Positions 1 through 8,927 of a stretch of DNA of 44,490 nt are shown here, in pieces (positions within the stretch are counted from its first letter, which is position 1; each line of letters starts with the position of its first letter). The notes beneath the pieces were generated by a model. The model did not search any database. It was not told where the DNA came from and worked only from the letters and a program-made list of their open reading frames with translations. The translations under genes were made by a program, and so were the position numbers. Location: the NCBI GenBank assembly GCA_002500485.1, contig DLRJ01000149.1, positions 1,172 through 45,661 of the forward strand. The letters run 5' to 3'. Source of the stretch: Dehalococcoidia bacterium UBA7891. GTDB taxonomy: Bacteria; Chloroflexota; Dehalococcoidia; Lucifugimonadales; UBA826.

Positions 1-1112
1 CTCAAAAGCAATTCTTCCCGTCTGGTGCCGCTCTTATATATATCTAAAGCGGGGAAAGTTCTTCGTTCGGCCATCTTACGGTCAAGGTGAACTTCCATGT
101 TACCGGTTCCCTTAAATTCTTCGTAGACGACATCGTCCATCCTACTACCGGTATCCACTAGGCAAGCAGCCAGTATAGTCAGGCTTCCCCCTTCCTCTGT
201 ATTTCTGGCAGCGCCAAAAAATTTCTTTGGTGGATATAAGGCAATAGGATCCATGCCACCAGAAAGGGTTCGGCCGCTGCTGGGGACCGACAAATTGTAG
301 GCCCTGGTAAGTCTGGTAATGCTATCTAACAAAATAACTACGTCCTCGCCTGACTCAACTAATCTTTTTGAGCGTTCAAGAACCAGTTCAGCTACCCTGC
401 AGTGGTCTTCTACTGGTTCATCAAAAGTAGACGAATAGACTTCACCTTTGATAGACCGCTTCATGTCCGTCACTTCTTCCGGTCTTTCTCCAATAAGAGC
501 AACCATGATGTGAATATCAGGTGCATTTTCCGTAATACCATTGGCGAGCTCTTTTAACAGGGTGGTCTTTCCTGCCTTCGGAGGAGATACGATCAACCCT
601 CGCTGACCTCTACCCACCGGGGACATCATGTCAATCAACCTTGTTGACAACTGCTTTGGCTCTGTTTCCATCACTATGAGTTCTTCAGGGAAAATTGGGG
701 TCAATTTTTCAAATTGAACTCTTTTCTTCGAAGAATCAGGGTCAGAATGGTTCACCTGGCCTACTTTGACCAACCCAAAGTATCTTTCCCCATCCTTCGG
801 AGGTCTGACATTGCCAACAACATAATCCCCAGGCCTCAAACTAAAACGCCTTATTTGTGATTGTGATACATAAACATCACCAGATCCTCTCTGGTCACTG
901 TTTTGGCGAAGAAATCCATATCCCTCATTGAGAATGGAAAGGATTCCGTCAGCATCAACCGTTTCATCCTTTTCAGAATAGGCCTTAAACATTTTCCTTA
1001 AGATGTCCATTCTTCGAGGAGTAGCGCCGTCTTCTACGACTCCCTCTTCAACTGCAAAATTTAAAAGTTCCTCATCATTTTTTTCTTGAAGTTCAAGCAA
1101 CTTCATCTTCAT
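1..1112 (-). CDS. rho: Transcription termination factor Rho (3' end outside window)
   Basis: Hexameric RNA helicase that ends transcription at Rho-dependent sites. Reading leftward from the ATG at 1110-1112 gives about 370 residues and then the window ends, so the C-terminus is missing. Visible parts in order are a Rho N-terminal segment (RRMDILRKMF), an RNA-binding cold-shock-like fold (EGYGFLRQN, GDVYVSQSQIRRF), and the RecA-like ATPase with Walker A PPKAGKTT at about residue 180, GERPEEV, Walker B VVILLDSITRLTRAYN, and the Q-loop region (SGGMDP, FFGAARN). The N-terminus is short and lacks the long acidic or arginine-rich insertion seen in many Actinobacteria. The second ATG six bases downstream is an equally possible start. 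Identification is secure from the motifs. Confidence 0.97.
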   Translation of the reverse strand, partial: MKMKLLELQEKNDEELLNFAVEEGVVEDGATPRRMDILRKMFKAYSEKDETVDADGILSILNEGYGFLRQNSDQRGSGDVYVSQSQIRRFSLRPGDYVVGNVRPPKDGERYFGLVKVGQVNHSDPDSSKKRVQFEKLTPIFPEELIVMETEPKQLSTRLIDMMSPVGRGQRGLIVSPPKAGKTTLLKELANGITENAPDIHIMVALIGERPEEVTDMKRSIKGEVYSSTFDEPVEDHCRVAELVLERSKRLVESGEDVVILLDSITRLTRAYNLSVPSSGRTLSGGMDPIALYPPKKFFGAARNTEEGGSLTILAACLVDTGSRMDDVVYEEFKGTGNMEVHLDRKMAERRTFPALDIYKSGTRREELLL

Positions 1113-1453
1113 ACCTCGATTTCTACTTCTCTTACATGTTTGATTTAATCCCAATTTTTCAATTCAGATTAACGTAGGAATGTATTACCTACACCCGTGT
1201 TAAAGTTGGGATGAAACTCTGGTATCACTTTTAAAGCAAACTCGGCACGACCAACCGAATAATCGATCCTCGAGCACTAGAGTTTTAAAGTGTAGGTTAG
1301 CGCGTTTTTCTAATTCCACGCCATCATAACCAGAAATGAAATTCGTATAATAAATTGGGAATTTCATCGTCAGAATCGATGCTGCATCCAGCAGCACTGT
1401 GGGAATAATATCACTTTCGTCAATCAGCGTCCAGAATAAACACAATCCGATTA
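1113..1453. other. Intergenic stretch between rho and pyrG
   Basis: 341 bases without a convincing gene. An 81-codon open frame lies on the minus strand (1200-1445, TTG start, no Shine-Dalgarno sequence), starting 9 bases past the pyrG stop. Its product resembles nothing I recognise. A short inverted repeat (TGCTGC/GCAGCA, around 1380-1396) has no T-run after it, so it is not an obvious terminator. The strand upstream of rho is AT-rich and probably holds the rho promoter and leader, but I cannot place the boxes. Confidence 0.5.
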
Positions 1454-3067
1454 TCAGGAATTAGGTTCGAACCCACCTGCAGCCGCTACGAATTCTCTAA
1501 ACAGGGGATGGGGCCTGGTTGGACGAGACAGAAATTCCGGGTGAAACTGTGTGCCGGCCATGAACGGATGGGATTTGTATTCTACGATCTCAACCAACTG
1601 CCCGTCTGGTGAAATTCCTGTTGGGAGTAATCCAACCGATTTAAGATCATCTTTATAGGCATTATTAAACTCAAACCGGTGGCGATGTCTTTCCATTATA
1701 GTTTTGGTGCCATATGCTCTGGAAGTGATACTTCCATCTTCGATAACACACGGGTATACACCCAGCCTCATCGTTCCACCTTTTTCTTTTACATCAACCT
1801 GGTCCAACATAAGATCTATAACGGGGTCTTTTGTGTCTGAGTCGAATTCAGATGAATTTGCCCCTTCTTTGCCCAATAAATTACGAGCGGCCTCGATAAC
1901 CATGACCTGCATTCCAAGACATAATCCCAGATAGGGCACGTTATTTTCTCTGGCAAATTTCACTGTGTCTATCATGCCCTCAACCCCTCTATACCCAAAC
2001 CCACCCGGAACAACTATCCCGTCAACATTTGACAGATAATGGGCTGCGCCATCGTTCTCAACATCTTCAGCCCCAATCCAATCTATTTCAATATCTCTGC
2101 TGTGGAATAAACCTGCATGTATCAAAGCTTCCTTGACAGACATATACGAATCATGGAGATCCACATATTTCCCAACAACAGCAATTTTTAATCGTTCTTT
2201 GGGGCTTTTTATCAAATCCACCAAATCTGACCAACCATTTAACCCAAGTTTCTGATCTTCGACGTCAATTGCCATAGCATCAGTGATCAGAGTGGCCAGA
2301 CCTTGCTCTTCGAGTATCAACGGAACTTCATATATGCTGGCCACCGTAGGGACCATTAAGACCCCTTCCAGCGGTACATCACAATGGACCATTATTTTCT
2401 TTCTCAAATCTTCAGGAATCTTCTCATCGCTCCGACAAACAATAGCGTCAGGTTGAATGCCAATGCTTCTAAGTTCCCTTACGCTGTGTTGTGTGGGTTT
2501 TGTTTTAAGTTCATCAGTGGAAGAAATATGTGGAAGGAATGTGAGATGCATGTAGAAGACGTTATCTCGACCAACTTCATTCCTCATTTGCCTTATAGCC
2601 TCAAGAAACGGTAACCCTTCGATGTCACCAACAGTACCTCCAACCTCCACCACGATCACATCTGCCCCACTTGATTCGGCCAAACCCAATATATGCTGTT
2701 TTATATTATCTGTAACGTGAGGCACGACCTGAATTGTGCCACCGAGGAATTCTCCTTTCCGCTCCTTCGCTATCACATCGCTATATACCTGACCTGCTGT
2801 GAGGTTGGAAGCTTTGGTCAATTCGACATCTACAAATCTTTCATAATGGCCCAAATCAAGGTCAGTTTCACTCCCGTCATCTGTGACAAACACCTCACCA
2901 TGTTGGTAAGGAGACATGGTGCCGGGATCAACGTTTAAGTAAGGATCTAACTTCAATAAAGAAACAGTCATACCTCTAGATTTGAGTATTTTGCCAATAG
3001 AACCAACGCAAACCCCCTTGCCTATCGAACTCACTACCCCGCCTGTCACAAATACGAATCTAGTCAT
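1454..3067 (-). CDS. pyrG: CTP synthase
   Basis: Makes CTP from UTP, ATP and glutamine in the last step of cytosolic pyrimidine synthesis. The product has 537 residues, the usual size. The N-terminal amidoligase domain opens with the nucleotide-binding loop TGGVVSSIGKG (about residues 8-18), followed by PYLNVDPGTMSPYQHGEVFV and VEVGGTVGDIEG. The C-terminal class I glutamine amidotransferase domain shows the oxyanion-strand motif PGGFGYRG, the nucleophile cysteine in LGLCLGMQ and the His-Glu pair in FHPEF. The ATG start has AAAAGG about 9 bases upstream. It is transcribed alone or with rho, which follows on the same strand 341 bases on. No odd residues were seen. Confidence 0.98.
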   Translation of the reverse strand: MTRFVFVTGGVVSSIGKGVCVGSIGKILKSRGMTVSLLKLDPYLNVDPGTMSPYQHGEVFVTDDGSETDLDLGHYERFVDVELTKASNLTAGQVYSDVIAKERKGEFLGGTIQVVPHVTDNIKQHILGLAESSGADVIVVEVGGTVGDIEGLPFLEAIRQMRNEVGRDNVFYMHLTFLPHISSTDELKTKPTQHSVRELRSIGIQPDAIVCRSDEKIPEDLRKKIMVHCDVPLEGVLMVPTVASIYEVPLILEEQGLATLITDAMAIDVEDQKLGLNGWSDLVDLIKSPKERLKIAVVGKYVDLHDSYMSVKEALIHAGLFHSRDIEIDWIGAEDVENDGAAHYLSNVDGIVVPGGFGYRGVEGMIDTVKFARENNVPYLGLCLGMQVMVIEAARNLLGKEGANSSEFDSDTKDPVIDLMLDQVDVKEKGGTMRLGVYPCVIEDGSITSRAYGTKTIMERHRHRFEFNNAYKDDLKSVGLLPTGISPDGQLVEIVEYKSHPFMAGTQFHPEFLSRPTRPHPLFREFVAAAGGFEPNS

Positions 3068-3398
3068 TAATAAACCTTTTAAGTTAAGAAAAAAGAGCGG
3101 TCAATTTAAACTTCCATAGGCCAGATTAACGAGGCTGGATTGTCAACACCAATTTGGCAACCTCTTGCGGAATGATTACAAATTTGAGTAGGACAGACAT
3201 CTACAGGAAGAGTTCCCAGTTCAAGAATTGTCCCAAAATTTGAATCCTGGCGGTAAACGATAACCCAGTATCCCCTTTGTCAGTTTCTGTAGTATAGTCA
3301 CCCTCTTTTTTCTATGTCAAACAAGGAGCCTTTTAACACAATCGACATCGATCTTGGTAGAATTTGTAAAACACCTTAAATCAGGAGGTTGAATCACT
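3068..3398. other. Divergent intergenic region pyrG / FAH-family gene
   Basis: 331 bases between two divergent genes, so it should hold both promoters. On the minus strand a perfect TTGACA (complement of 3141-3146) sits upstream of pyrG, but I see no good -10 at the right distance. On the plus strand TAGAAT near 3358 could be a -10 for the downstream gene, again without a convincing -35. No open frame of note and no riboswitch-like structure was recognised. Confidence 0.4.
3383..3388 (+). promoter_or_regulatory. Ribosome binding site that fixes a TTG start
   Basis: AGGAGG, a perfect Shine-Dalgarno core, ends 10 bases before the TTG at 3399. It is the reason for choosing that codon as the start of the following gene. 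Confidence 0.75.
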
Positions 3399-4307
3399 TT
3401 GCGTTACTATCGATTAGTTAACTCCACTGGAGACCTGTGTTTATCAGCGGAAACAGGTGAAGGGTTGCTAGAGAATCTGACCTCTGTGGAAGATGATGTC
3501 ACTGACATTTTGGACTTGATCAAAGCATCCTCTATCACTGGAGAGTCGATAGATGACTTAGCAAGAAGAATTTTAGATTCAGGGGAGTCGGAACAAATAT
3601 CGCTCTCAGACATAATTCATGACAACCCTGATGTCGATAGCGAGTGGGCAATTGATAGACCTTTTGATCCACCAGAAGTTTGGGCTGCCGGTGTTACATA
3701 CAAAAACAGCGAATTGGAACGCCGCCGTGAAAGTGACACACCTGATATATATTCGAAAGTTTATAACGCAGATAGACCTGAAGTTTTTTTTAAATCCACC
3801 TCGGAAAGATGCATGGGACCATTCGATGATGTGGGCATACGATCTGATTCCTCGTGGGACGCGCCAGAACCGGAGTTAGCCTTTGTGATATATAAAGGCG
3901 AGATTATAGGTTATACGATCGGCAACGACATGAGCAGCAGGTCAATTGAAGGAGAAAATCCACTCTACCTACCGCAAGCAAAGATGTTTGATAATAGTTG
4001 TTCTATAGGACCTTGTTTTGCCACGTCAGAGACTATTTCGACCCCTCAAGATCTCAGTGTAGATTGTGTGATAGTAAGGAACGGGGAAGAGGTGTTTTCA
4101 GGATCCACTTCAACATCTGAAATGGCAAGAACCTGTCAGGAAATATGTGAGTGGTTACTCAAAAGCAATTTCGTCCCAGACATGACCACCGTCCTGACTG
4201 GTACATCAATAGTACCACCGCCAGATTTTACTCTTGAAGAGGGAGATAGGGTGATAATATCAATAGAAAATCTGGGTGTATTAGAAAACAACGTTATCGA
4301 GGTCTAA
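3399..4307 (+). CDS. Fumarylacetoacetate hydrolase family protein (2-keto-3-deoxy-sugar-acid dehydratase-like)
   Basis: 302 residues with a TTG start supported by AGGAGG. The C-terminal two thirds is an FAH fold: the metal-binding acidic pair lies in PEPELAFVI (about residue 160) and is followed by GNDMSSRSIEGENPLYLPQAK. That IEGENPLYLPQAK stretch is what I associate with the branch acting on 2-keto-3-deoxy sugar acids (KDA dehydratase type) rather than true fumarylacetoacetase. The likely reaction is dehydration or hydrolysis of a 2-keto acid using a divalent metal in the cytosol; the exact substrate is not shown by the sequence. It stands alone between divergent pyrG and convergent xseB, whose last bases overlap its stop by 4, so neighbours give no pathway clue. 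Confidence 0.85.
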   Translation: MRYYRLVNSTGDLCLSAETGEGLLENLTSVEDDVTDILDLIKASSITGESIDDLARRILDSGESEQISLSDIIHDNPDVDSEWAIDRPFDPPEVWAAGVTYKNSELERRRESDTPDIYSKVYNADRPEVFFKSTSERCMGPFDDVGIRSDSSWDAPEPELAFVIYKGEIIGYTIGNDMSSRSIEGENPLYLPQAKMFDNSCSIGPCFATSETISTPQDLSVDCVIVRNGEEVFSGSTSTSEMARTCQEICEWLLKSNFVPDMTTVLTGTSIVPPPDFTLEEGDRVIISIENLGVLENNVIEV

Positions 4308-4555
4308 ATATCTAAATCGTCTTCACTTTGAGAACTCATCTCGATTTTTTCCTCAAACGCTTTTTTGATGTCGGTAATCTTTATCTCAGTATCAGATAGT
4401 CTTTTATTTGCTTCTTCCGCTAATTTCATCCCTTTCTCATAAACCTCTGAGGCTTTATTTAAAGGTAATTTCCCGTTTTCCAAATCTGCAACAGATTTTT
4501 CCAACTCATCCATTATCTCTTCAAAAGATAAAGCGTCCAATTGTTTTTTAGCCAC
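4304..4555 (-). CDS. xseB: Exodeoxyribonuclease VII small subunit
   Basis: Small helical subunit of exonuclease VII, which degrades single-stranded DNA into oligonucleotides. The protein of about 83 residues carries the family signature LSFEEIMDELEKSVADLENGKLPL followed by a second helix (KGMKLAEEANKRLSDTEIKI) and an acidic tail. I take the GTG at 4553-4555 as start because GGAGG lies just upstream at 4560-4564. A TTG six codons earlier (4573) is open but has no ribosome binding site. It follows xseA by a short gap in the same transcript. Its stop overlaps the convergent gene on the other strand by 4 bases. Confidence 0.93.
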   Translation of the reverse strand: MAKKQLDALSFEEIMDELEKSVADLENGKLPLNKASEVYEKGMKLAEEANKRLSDTEIKITDIKKAFEEKIEMSSQSEDDLDI

Positions 4556-4559
4556 AAGT

Positions 4560-4564
4560 CCTCC
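4560..4564 (-). promoter_or_regulatory. Shine-Dalgarno site deciding the xseB start
   Basis: GGAGG on the minus strand, 4 bases before GTG 4555. The spacing is short but this is the only good site near the gene, and it argues against the upstream TTG at 4573. Confidence 0.6.
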
Positions 4565-4576
4565 AAAAGCCAATTT

Positions 4577-5803
4577 TTATAAAAGATTAAGTTGATGTTC
4601 CTCTGGAACTCCGAGTCCCATATTATCTTCAACTGTTTTGGCATCAATGACACCATCACTCACTGTAATTGAGATATTTTCGCCACTACCAATATCATCT
4701 ACACTGTTAACGATCTTACCGTCCAAGGATTTTTGAAGCACAGCGTATCCTCTTGCTATGGTTGTATGAGGAGCTAGAGCAGTCATTTTTTCGGCCAATC
4801 CTTTCAAGTATTCCTTGGTCAAATCATTTTTGTGAACAATGTTTGAATTTGCTCTGGTTATCAAATCGTCAAGTCTTATCTTATATGTCACAAGATCTGG
4901 CAGGGCACGATCAAGCTTGGCCACCGAATATTTCAATTCATTCCGCCCAGTGTCAATCTTAGTGGAACAATAAAGGTGCATCTGAGATACATAGTAGTCT
5001 AGCCTACCCATTAGTTCAGTTATATTTGGAACCGCCTGCTCTGCGGCAGCCGTTGGAGTAGATGCTCTTAAGTCAGACACTAAATCTGATATGGACCAAT
5101 CTGACTCATGTCCTACCCCACTAATCACCGGAATAGCAGAAGCAAATATAGCTCTCGCTACAATCTCTTCATTAAATGGCCATAAATCCTCTGGGGAGCC
5201 TCCTCCTCTGGCCACAATGATTGTATCTATCCCTCCTACCTGATTTAGCGAGTTTATAGACTCAGCTATCAGTGGAGCCGCTGTGTTCCCCTGAACAGGA
5301 GTATGCGCCAATACTAGTTCAACTCTTGGAAATCTTCGAGCGATCGTCTGCTGAATATCCTGCCATGCTGCGGCATCCTTAGAGGTGACGATCCCCAATA
5401 CAGAGGGGAAAGAAGAAACGGGCCTCTTTCTCCCTTGATCAAAAAGGCCTTCAGATTCCAACTTGTTTTTCATCTCTTCGAACCTGGCCTGTAGGATGCC
5501 ATCCCCGGCTGGTTCTATTAGATTAGCTATGAGCTGCAACCTGCCACTTGGACCATATATTGAGACTCTACCAAATGCGAAAACCTCCGAACCTATTTCC
5601 AAATGTTCAACACCGATCCCCCCTCTGAATAAGGCAGAATCCAACACTCCATCCTCATCCTTCAAGGTGAAATATGCGTGTCCAGATGCGGACTTTGTAG
5701 CTCGAGAAACCTCTCCAATTACACATACATCACTTAGGATCGGGTCGGATCCGAAGAGGTTATTGAGGTGCAATATAACTTGTGAAACACTTAAAGCAGG
5801 CAT
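4577..5803 (-). CDS. xseA: Exodeoxyribonuclease VII large subunit
   Basis: Catalytic subunit of exonuclease VII. 408 residues: an N-terminal OB fold (SVSQVILHLNNLF, VCVIGEVSRATKSASGHAYFTLKDED), then the nuclease domain with VLGIVTSKDAAAWQDI, IIVARGGGSPEDLWPFN, GVGHESDWSISDLVSDLRASTPTAAAE, and a long helical C-terminal part. All family hallmarks are present, including the RGGGSxEDL and GHExD segments thought to form the active site. It sits directly after efp (4 bases between the efp stop codon and the xseA start codon) and before xseB, so the three are almost certainly co-transcribed. Confidence 0.97.
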   Translation of the reverse strand: MPALSVSQVILHLNNLFGSDPILSDVCVIGEVSRATKSASGHAYFTLKDEDGVLDSALFRGGIGVEHLEIGSEVFAFGRVSIYGPSGRLQLIANLIEPAGDGILQARFEEMKNKLESEGLFDQGRKRPVSSFPSVLGIVTSKDAAAWQDIQQTIARRFPRVELVLAHTPVQGNTAAPLIAESINSLNQVGGIDTIIVARGGGSPEDLWPFNEEIVARAIFASAIPVISGVGHESDWSISDLVSDLRASTPTAAAEQAVPNITELMGRLDYYVSQMHLYCSTKIDTGRNELKYSVAKLDRALPDLVTYKIRLDDLITRANSNIVHKNDLTKEYLKGLAEKMTALAPHTTIARGYAVLQKSLDGKIVNSVDDIGSGENISITVSDGVIDAKTVEDNMGLGVPEEHQLNLL

Positions 5804-5807
5804 TCGG

Positions 5808-6371
5808 CTAAACCCTAGAAATATAACTTCCGGTCCTAGTATCTACTTTGATAACATCGCCTTGATTTACAAAAAGGGGCACCTGAAGCTCAAACCCTGT
5901 TTCTAATGTAGCCAATTTAGTCGCCCCCTGCGCTGTATCGCCTTTAACTCCAGGAGGAGAGTCGTCAACTTTCAATTCAACTGTGGTTGGTAACTCCAAA
6001 GAAATGGGATTATCTTCATAAAAAATCAATTCCACCTCTGTTTGTTCGATCATGAAATCTAAGGAATCGGCGATTTGCTCTGTGCCCATCGGAAATTGAT
6101 CAAATGTTTCATTGTCCATGAAATAGTAAAAATCTCCGTCAGGATATATATATTGTGCTTTTCTCCTATCTACAGACGCAGGAGTGAAGCTCACGTCGTA
6201 CCCTGAGAAAGTCTTGTCGATAATCCGACCAGATCTCAAATTTCTGAACCTTATCCTCATCACCGGGGCTCTCTGCTGCATCTTACTTCTTTCATAATCC
6301 ACAACTGAGTATGGTTCACCATCGAGTTCTATCGACATCCCTTTTTTTAATTCACCATATCCTATCGTCAT
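5808..6371 (-). CDS. efp: Translation elongation factor P, with Gln at the tip position
   Basis: Relieves ribosome stalling on polyproline. From the ATG at 6371 the product is 187 residues and begins MTIGYGELKKGMSIELDG. GGGGGT lies about 9 bases upstream, and a start five codons earlier (6386) would add an atypical MGVIT. The KOW-like domain I, OB domain II and C-terminal OB domain (GDVIKVDTRTGSYISRV) are all present. Aligning the DGEPY and LRNL/FRNL anchors with E. coli EF-P places Gln33 where the beta-lysylated Lys34 of E. coli sits (local sequence SKMQQRAP). No EpmA/EpmB or EarP genes are nearby. It lies between the peptidase gene and xseA in one operon. Confidence 0.96.
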   Translation of the reverse strand: MTIGYGELKKGMSIELDGEPYSVVDYERSKMQQRAPVMRIRFRNLRSGRIIDKTFSGYDVSFTPASVDRRKAQYIYPDGDFYYFMDNETFDQFPMGTEQIADSLDFMIEQTEVELIFYEDNPISLELPTTVELKVDDSPPGVKGDTAQGATKLATLETGFELQVPLFVNQGDVIKVDTRTGSYISRV

Positions 6372-6419
6372 TGTGATAACCCCCATATGAAAAATATGTA
6401 GTGCAAAGAACCTGTCTAA

Positions 6420-7484
6420 CTATTTTGGAGCATTAGTTAATAAAGATACTTCGGCTTCCTCGAGCAATACCATGTCTTCTATTCTAACTCCACCCCATCC
6501 AGGCAGATAGATGCCAGGTTCTACAGTAAAGATCATCCCTTCTTCCAAAATATGCTCAGAGGAAGGAACTACCATTGGCATCTCATGCACATCAAGACCA
6601 ACACCATGGCCTAATCCATGTGAAAAATTTTGCCCGAATCCATGGTTTGCTATTACCTCCCGGGCTACCAGGTCCAATTCTTTACCAAGCACACCTTTCT
6701 TGGCAGCCTTTATCGCAGTGATCTGAGCTTCCAGAACCACCTCATATACACGCCGAAATTTCTCGTTCTCACCGTCAACTAAAACAGTTCGTGTTATATC
6801 GCTTCTATACCCATTTAGCAAAGCGCCCATGTCTATAACTAGCGAATCGCCTGCTTTAATAGTTGTGCTTCCTGCCCTATGGTGCGGTTTAGCAGAATTA
6901 GCACCTGTTGCGACTATGGTGTCAAAGGCGACACCATCAGCCCCGTTCTCCCTCAAGAATTTTTCTATAACCCATGCTATTTCAACCTCAGATTTACCTG
7001 GTTTTGATTCTTGAATGGCAAATGTTACAGCTTCGTCAGCAAGATAAGCTGCTTTTCGAATCAGATCTATCTCATCTTTATCTTTAACAGATCTGACTTT
7101 TTCTACTACCCCCTCAGAGGGAATCAAATTTACTCTAGGGTTCAGCAATTTTTCCATACCTTTGAATTCAGAGTAGGTTAATTGGTCTGATTCAAATACG
7201 ACATCAGTTACGGAATATAATCTTGACACTTCCTCTATCGCACTAAATCCAGACGACAAGGAAACTGTAATTTGATCACAGGTCTGCTCCCTACCTTGCT
7301 CTATGTACCTAGAGTCGGTAAAAAGAAAATCATTATTTCCAGAAATCAATAGAAATCCATTGCTTCCCGTGAATCCGCTCAAGTAACGAACATTCACCAA
7401 AGATGACACTAAGAAAGCATCCGCATTTAAGGCATTGCAAGCTTTCTTTATCTGATCCCGTCTAGCCCGATATTTAGATTGCAT
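6420..7484 (-). CDS. Xaa-Pro aminopeptidase family metallopeptidase (M24)
   Basis: Cytosolic dinuclear-metal peptidase expected to cleave N-terminal residues before proline or Xaa-Pro dipeptides. About 354 residues, with a creatinase-type N-terminal domain and a pita-bread catalytic domain. Metal ligands appear in order: Asp in VIDMGALLNGYRSDITRT (two Asp), His in HGLGHGVGLDVHE, Glu in FTVEPGIY and Glu in GGVRIEDMV. The ATG at 7484 is chosen over the TTG at 7490; it overlaps the end of aroQ by 11 bases. PepP versus PepQ cannot be decided here. The pairing with efp just downstream is common in bacteria and links both to proline-rich peptides. Confidence 0.93.
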   Translation of the reverse strand: MQSKYRARRDQIKKACNALNADAFLVSSLVNVRYLSGFTGSNGFLLISGNNDFLFTDSRYIEQGREQTCDQITVSLSSGFSAIEEVSRLYSVTDVVFESDQLTYSEFKGMEKLLNPRVNLIPSEGVVEKVRSVKDKDEIDLIRKAAYLADEAVTFAIQESKPGKSEVEIAWVIEKFLRENGADGVAFDTIVATGANSAKPHHRAGSTTIKAGDSLVIDMGALLNGYRSDITRTVLVDGENEKFRRVYEVVLEAQITAIKAAKKGVLGKELDLVAREVIANHGFGQNFSHGLGHGVGLDVHEMPMVVPSSEHILEEGMIFTVEPGIYLPGWGGVRIEDMVLLEEAEVSLLTNAPK

Positions 7485-7914
7485 TTTCAAGATAATTGAT
7501 CAAAAGTTCCAGAGCATACAAATATCCAGAAGTGCCAAACCCGGCCACTTGCCCAATAGCAACCGGTTCCACTACAGAGGTTCTCCTATATTCTTCACGC
7601 TGATGTATGTTGGATATGTGTATCTCCACTAAAGGAATATGAGCATCTATCAATGAATCCTTAAGAGATAATCCATAATGAGTCAAAGCTCCGGCGTTTA
7701 TCACAATACCGTCTGAGGTAGATGCTTCCTTTTGAATAAAACTAATCAGTTCCCCTTCCGAGTTACTTTGGGAAAATTTTACCTCGATCCCAAGCTCCTT
7801 CGAAAATTGTTCAATAGATGTAATAACCTCACTAAATGATTCAGCCCCGTAATGAGATTCATCCCTTTTCCCCAAATTATTCAGATTAGGTCCATTGATG
7901 ACCAATATTTTCAC
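7474..7914 (-). CDS. aroQ: Type II 3-dehydroquinate dehydratase
   Basis: Third step of the shikimate pathway: 3-dehydroquinate to 3-dehydroshikimate. 146 residues, matching the small dodecameric class. The flexible catalytic loop GPNLNNLGKRDESHYG carries Arg17 and Tyr22. NAGALTHYGLSLKDSL and EIHISNIHQREEYRR follow, with the active-site His in IHISN. The common RHHS segment here reads RRTS. The start is GTG at 7914, immediately behind the stop of the xerC/D gene (TAAGTG), with GGAG about 9 bases upstream inside that gene, so the two are translationally coupled. The first pathway enzyme (DAHP synthase) is elsewhere in this window. Confidence 0.96.
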   Translation of the reverse strand: MKILVINGPNLNNLGKRDESHYGAESFSEVITSIEQFSKELGIEVKFSQSNSEGELISFIQKEASTSDGIVINAGALTHYGLSLKDSLIDAHIPLVEIHISNIHQREEYRRTSVVEPVAIGQVAGFGTSGYLYALELLINYLENAI

Positions 7915-8859
7915 TTAAATTTTCTCCTCTAACTCCTTTGCCATAGGGTGTGCATTCAAATAACTTTTCCTTGCTTCAACACCTGTGACATGGGTATATA
8001 TTTGAGTTGTAGAGGGGCTGGAATGTCCCAGCAAATCTTGGACAACCCTGAGATCGGCTCCTCCGTTTATTAGATGAGTTGCAAATGAATGTCTTAAGGT
8101 ATGAGTGTGAACTTCATTTCCTAAACCAGCGAGCCGTGAATATTTTTTTACCAAATTCTGTATTGACCTAATACTAAGCCTAGACCCTTGTTTACTTAAG
8201 AATAATGAATCACTTTTATCAAAGCCCTTAACTTTCGGTCTATCCAAATTTATGTATCTTTGTAGGGTAGATTTAGCAGGAAATCCGAGCAATGTCAGTC
8301 TCTCTTTATCACCCTTACCGATCACTCTAACAGTCTTGGAATGAAAATCCACATCACCTATATTTAGTCCATGAACCTCACTTACCCGCAGGCCTGAAGC
8401 ATAAACTAGCTCCAAAAGAGAAATATCTCTATTTCTCAGTGTTTCAGAATACGTCCCCGATTTAGGTGAATCAATTAGCCTGACAACCTCGTCATTGGTC
8501 AAAAATCGGGGTAATTTCACTTCCTTTTTCATGGTAGAACGCCTAGGAACAGGATCTACCGCCAACACATCTTCTGTTACTAGCCACCTATAAAATCCCC
8601 TAAGGACTGAGAGTTTTCTAGAGATACTAGATCTTTGGTAATTTTTATCGGCCAAATATACCAAAAAGCCCCTCACCGTCCTACGGTCCACGTCTCTTAG
8701 ATCAGCAATTCCTGTCAGCTCAAGAAAATTCTTGAATGTTTTTAAATCTTGTAAATAGGTTTTGACTGTCGCATCTGACAAGCCGCGGTAGCCTACCATA
8801 TGCTGTAAATAAGCCTCAATATATGAATTCATGTCTTTCTCAGTTGGTTCATATCCCAT
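7915..8859 (-). CDS. xerC: Site-specific tyrosine recombinase, XerC/XerD type
   Basis: Chromosome-dimer resolving recombinase. 314 residues: a SAM-like N-terminal DNA-binding domain (YIEAYLQHMVGYRGLSDATVKTYLQDLKTF, read in two parts) and a catalytic domain with all six catalytic residues. These are Arg in ASGLRVSEVHGL, Lys in VIGKGDKER, His-x-x-Arg in HTLRHSFATH, His in LLGHSSPSTTQ, and the Tyr nucleophile in QIYTHV. It is a full-length housekeeping type in a topA-aroQ-efp operon with no attachment sites or cargo, so it is not an integron or phage integrase. XerC versus XerD cannot be told apart by eye. The first ATG (8859) lacks a clear ribosome site; ATG 8832 is possible. Confidence 0.93.
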   Translation of the reverse strand: MGYEPTEKDMNSYIEAYLQHMVGYRGLSDATVKTYLQDLKTFKNFLELTGIADLRDVDRRTVRGFLVYLADKNYQRSSISRKLSVLRGFYRWLVTEDVLAVDPVPRRSTMKKEVKLPRFLTNDEVVRLIDSPKSGTYSETLRNRDISLLELVYASGLRVSEVHGLNIGDVDFHSKTVRVIGKGDKERLTLLGFPAKSTLQRYINLDRPKVKGFDKSDSLFLSKQGSRLSIRSIQNLVKKYSRLAGLGNEVHTHTLRHSFATHLINGGADLRVVQDLLGHSSPSTTQIYTHVTGVEARKSYLNAHPMAKELEEKI

Positions 8860-8927
8860 AAAAATAGGATATTAACGTCTCTCGATATTTACCAGCAATT
8901 AAGACACTGATTATTCGCTATACTGGA

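Noticed and set aside
7915..8859. Possible phage or integron integrase
   Set aside because: Full-length Xer-type protein in a conserved housekeeping operon, with no attachment site, cassette or phage gene around it.
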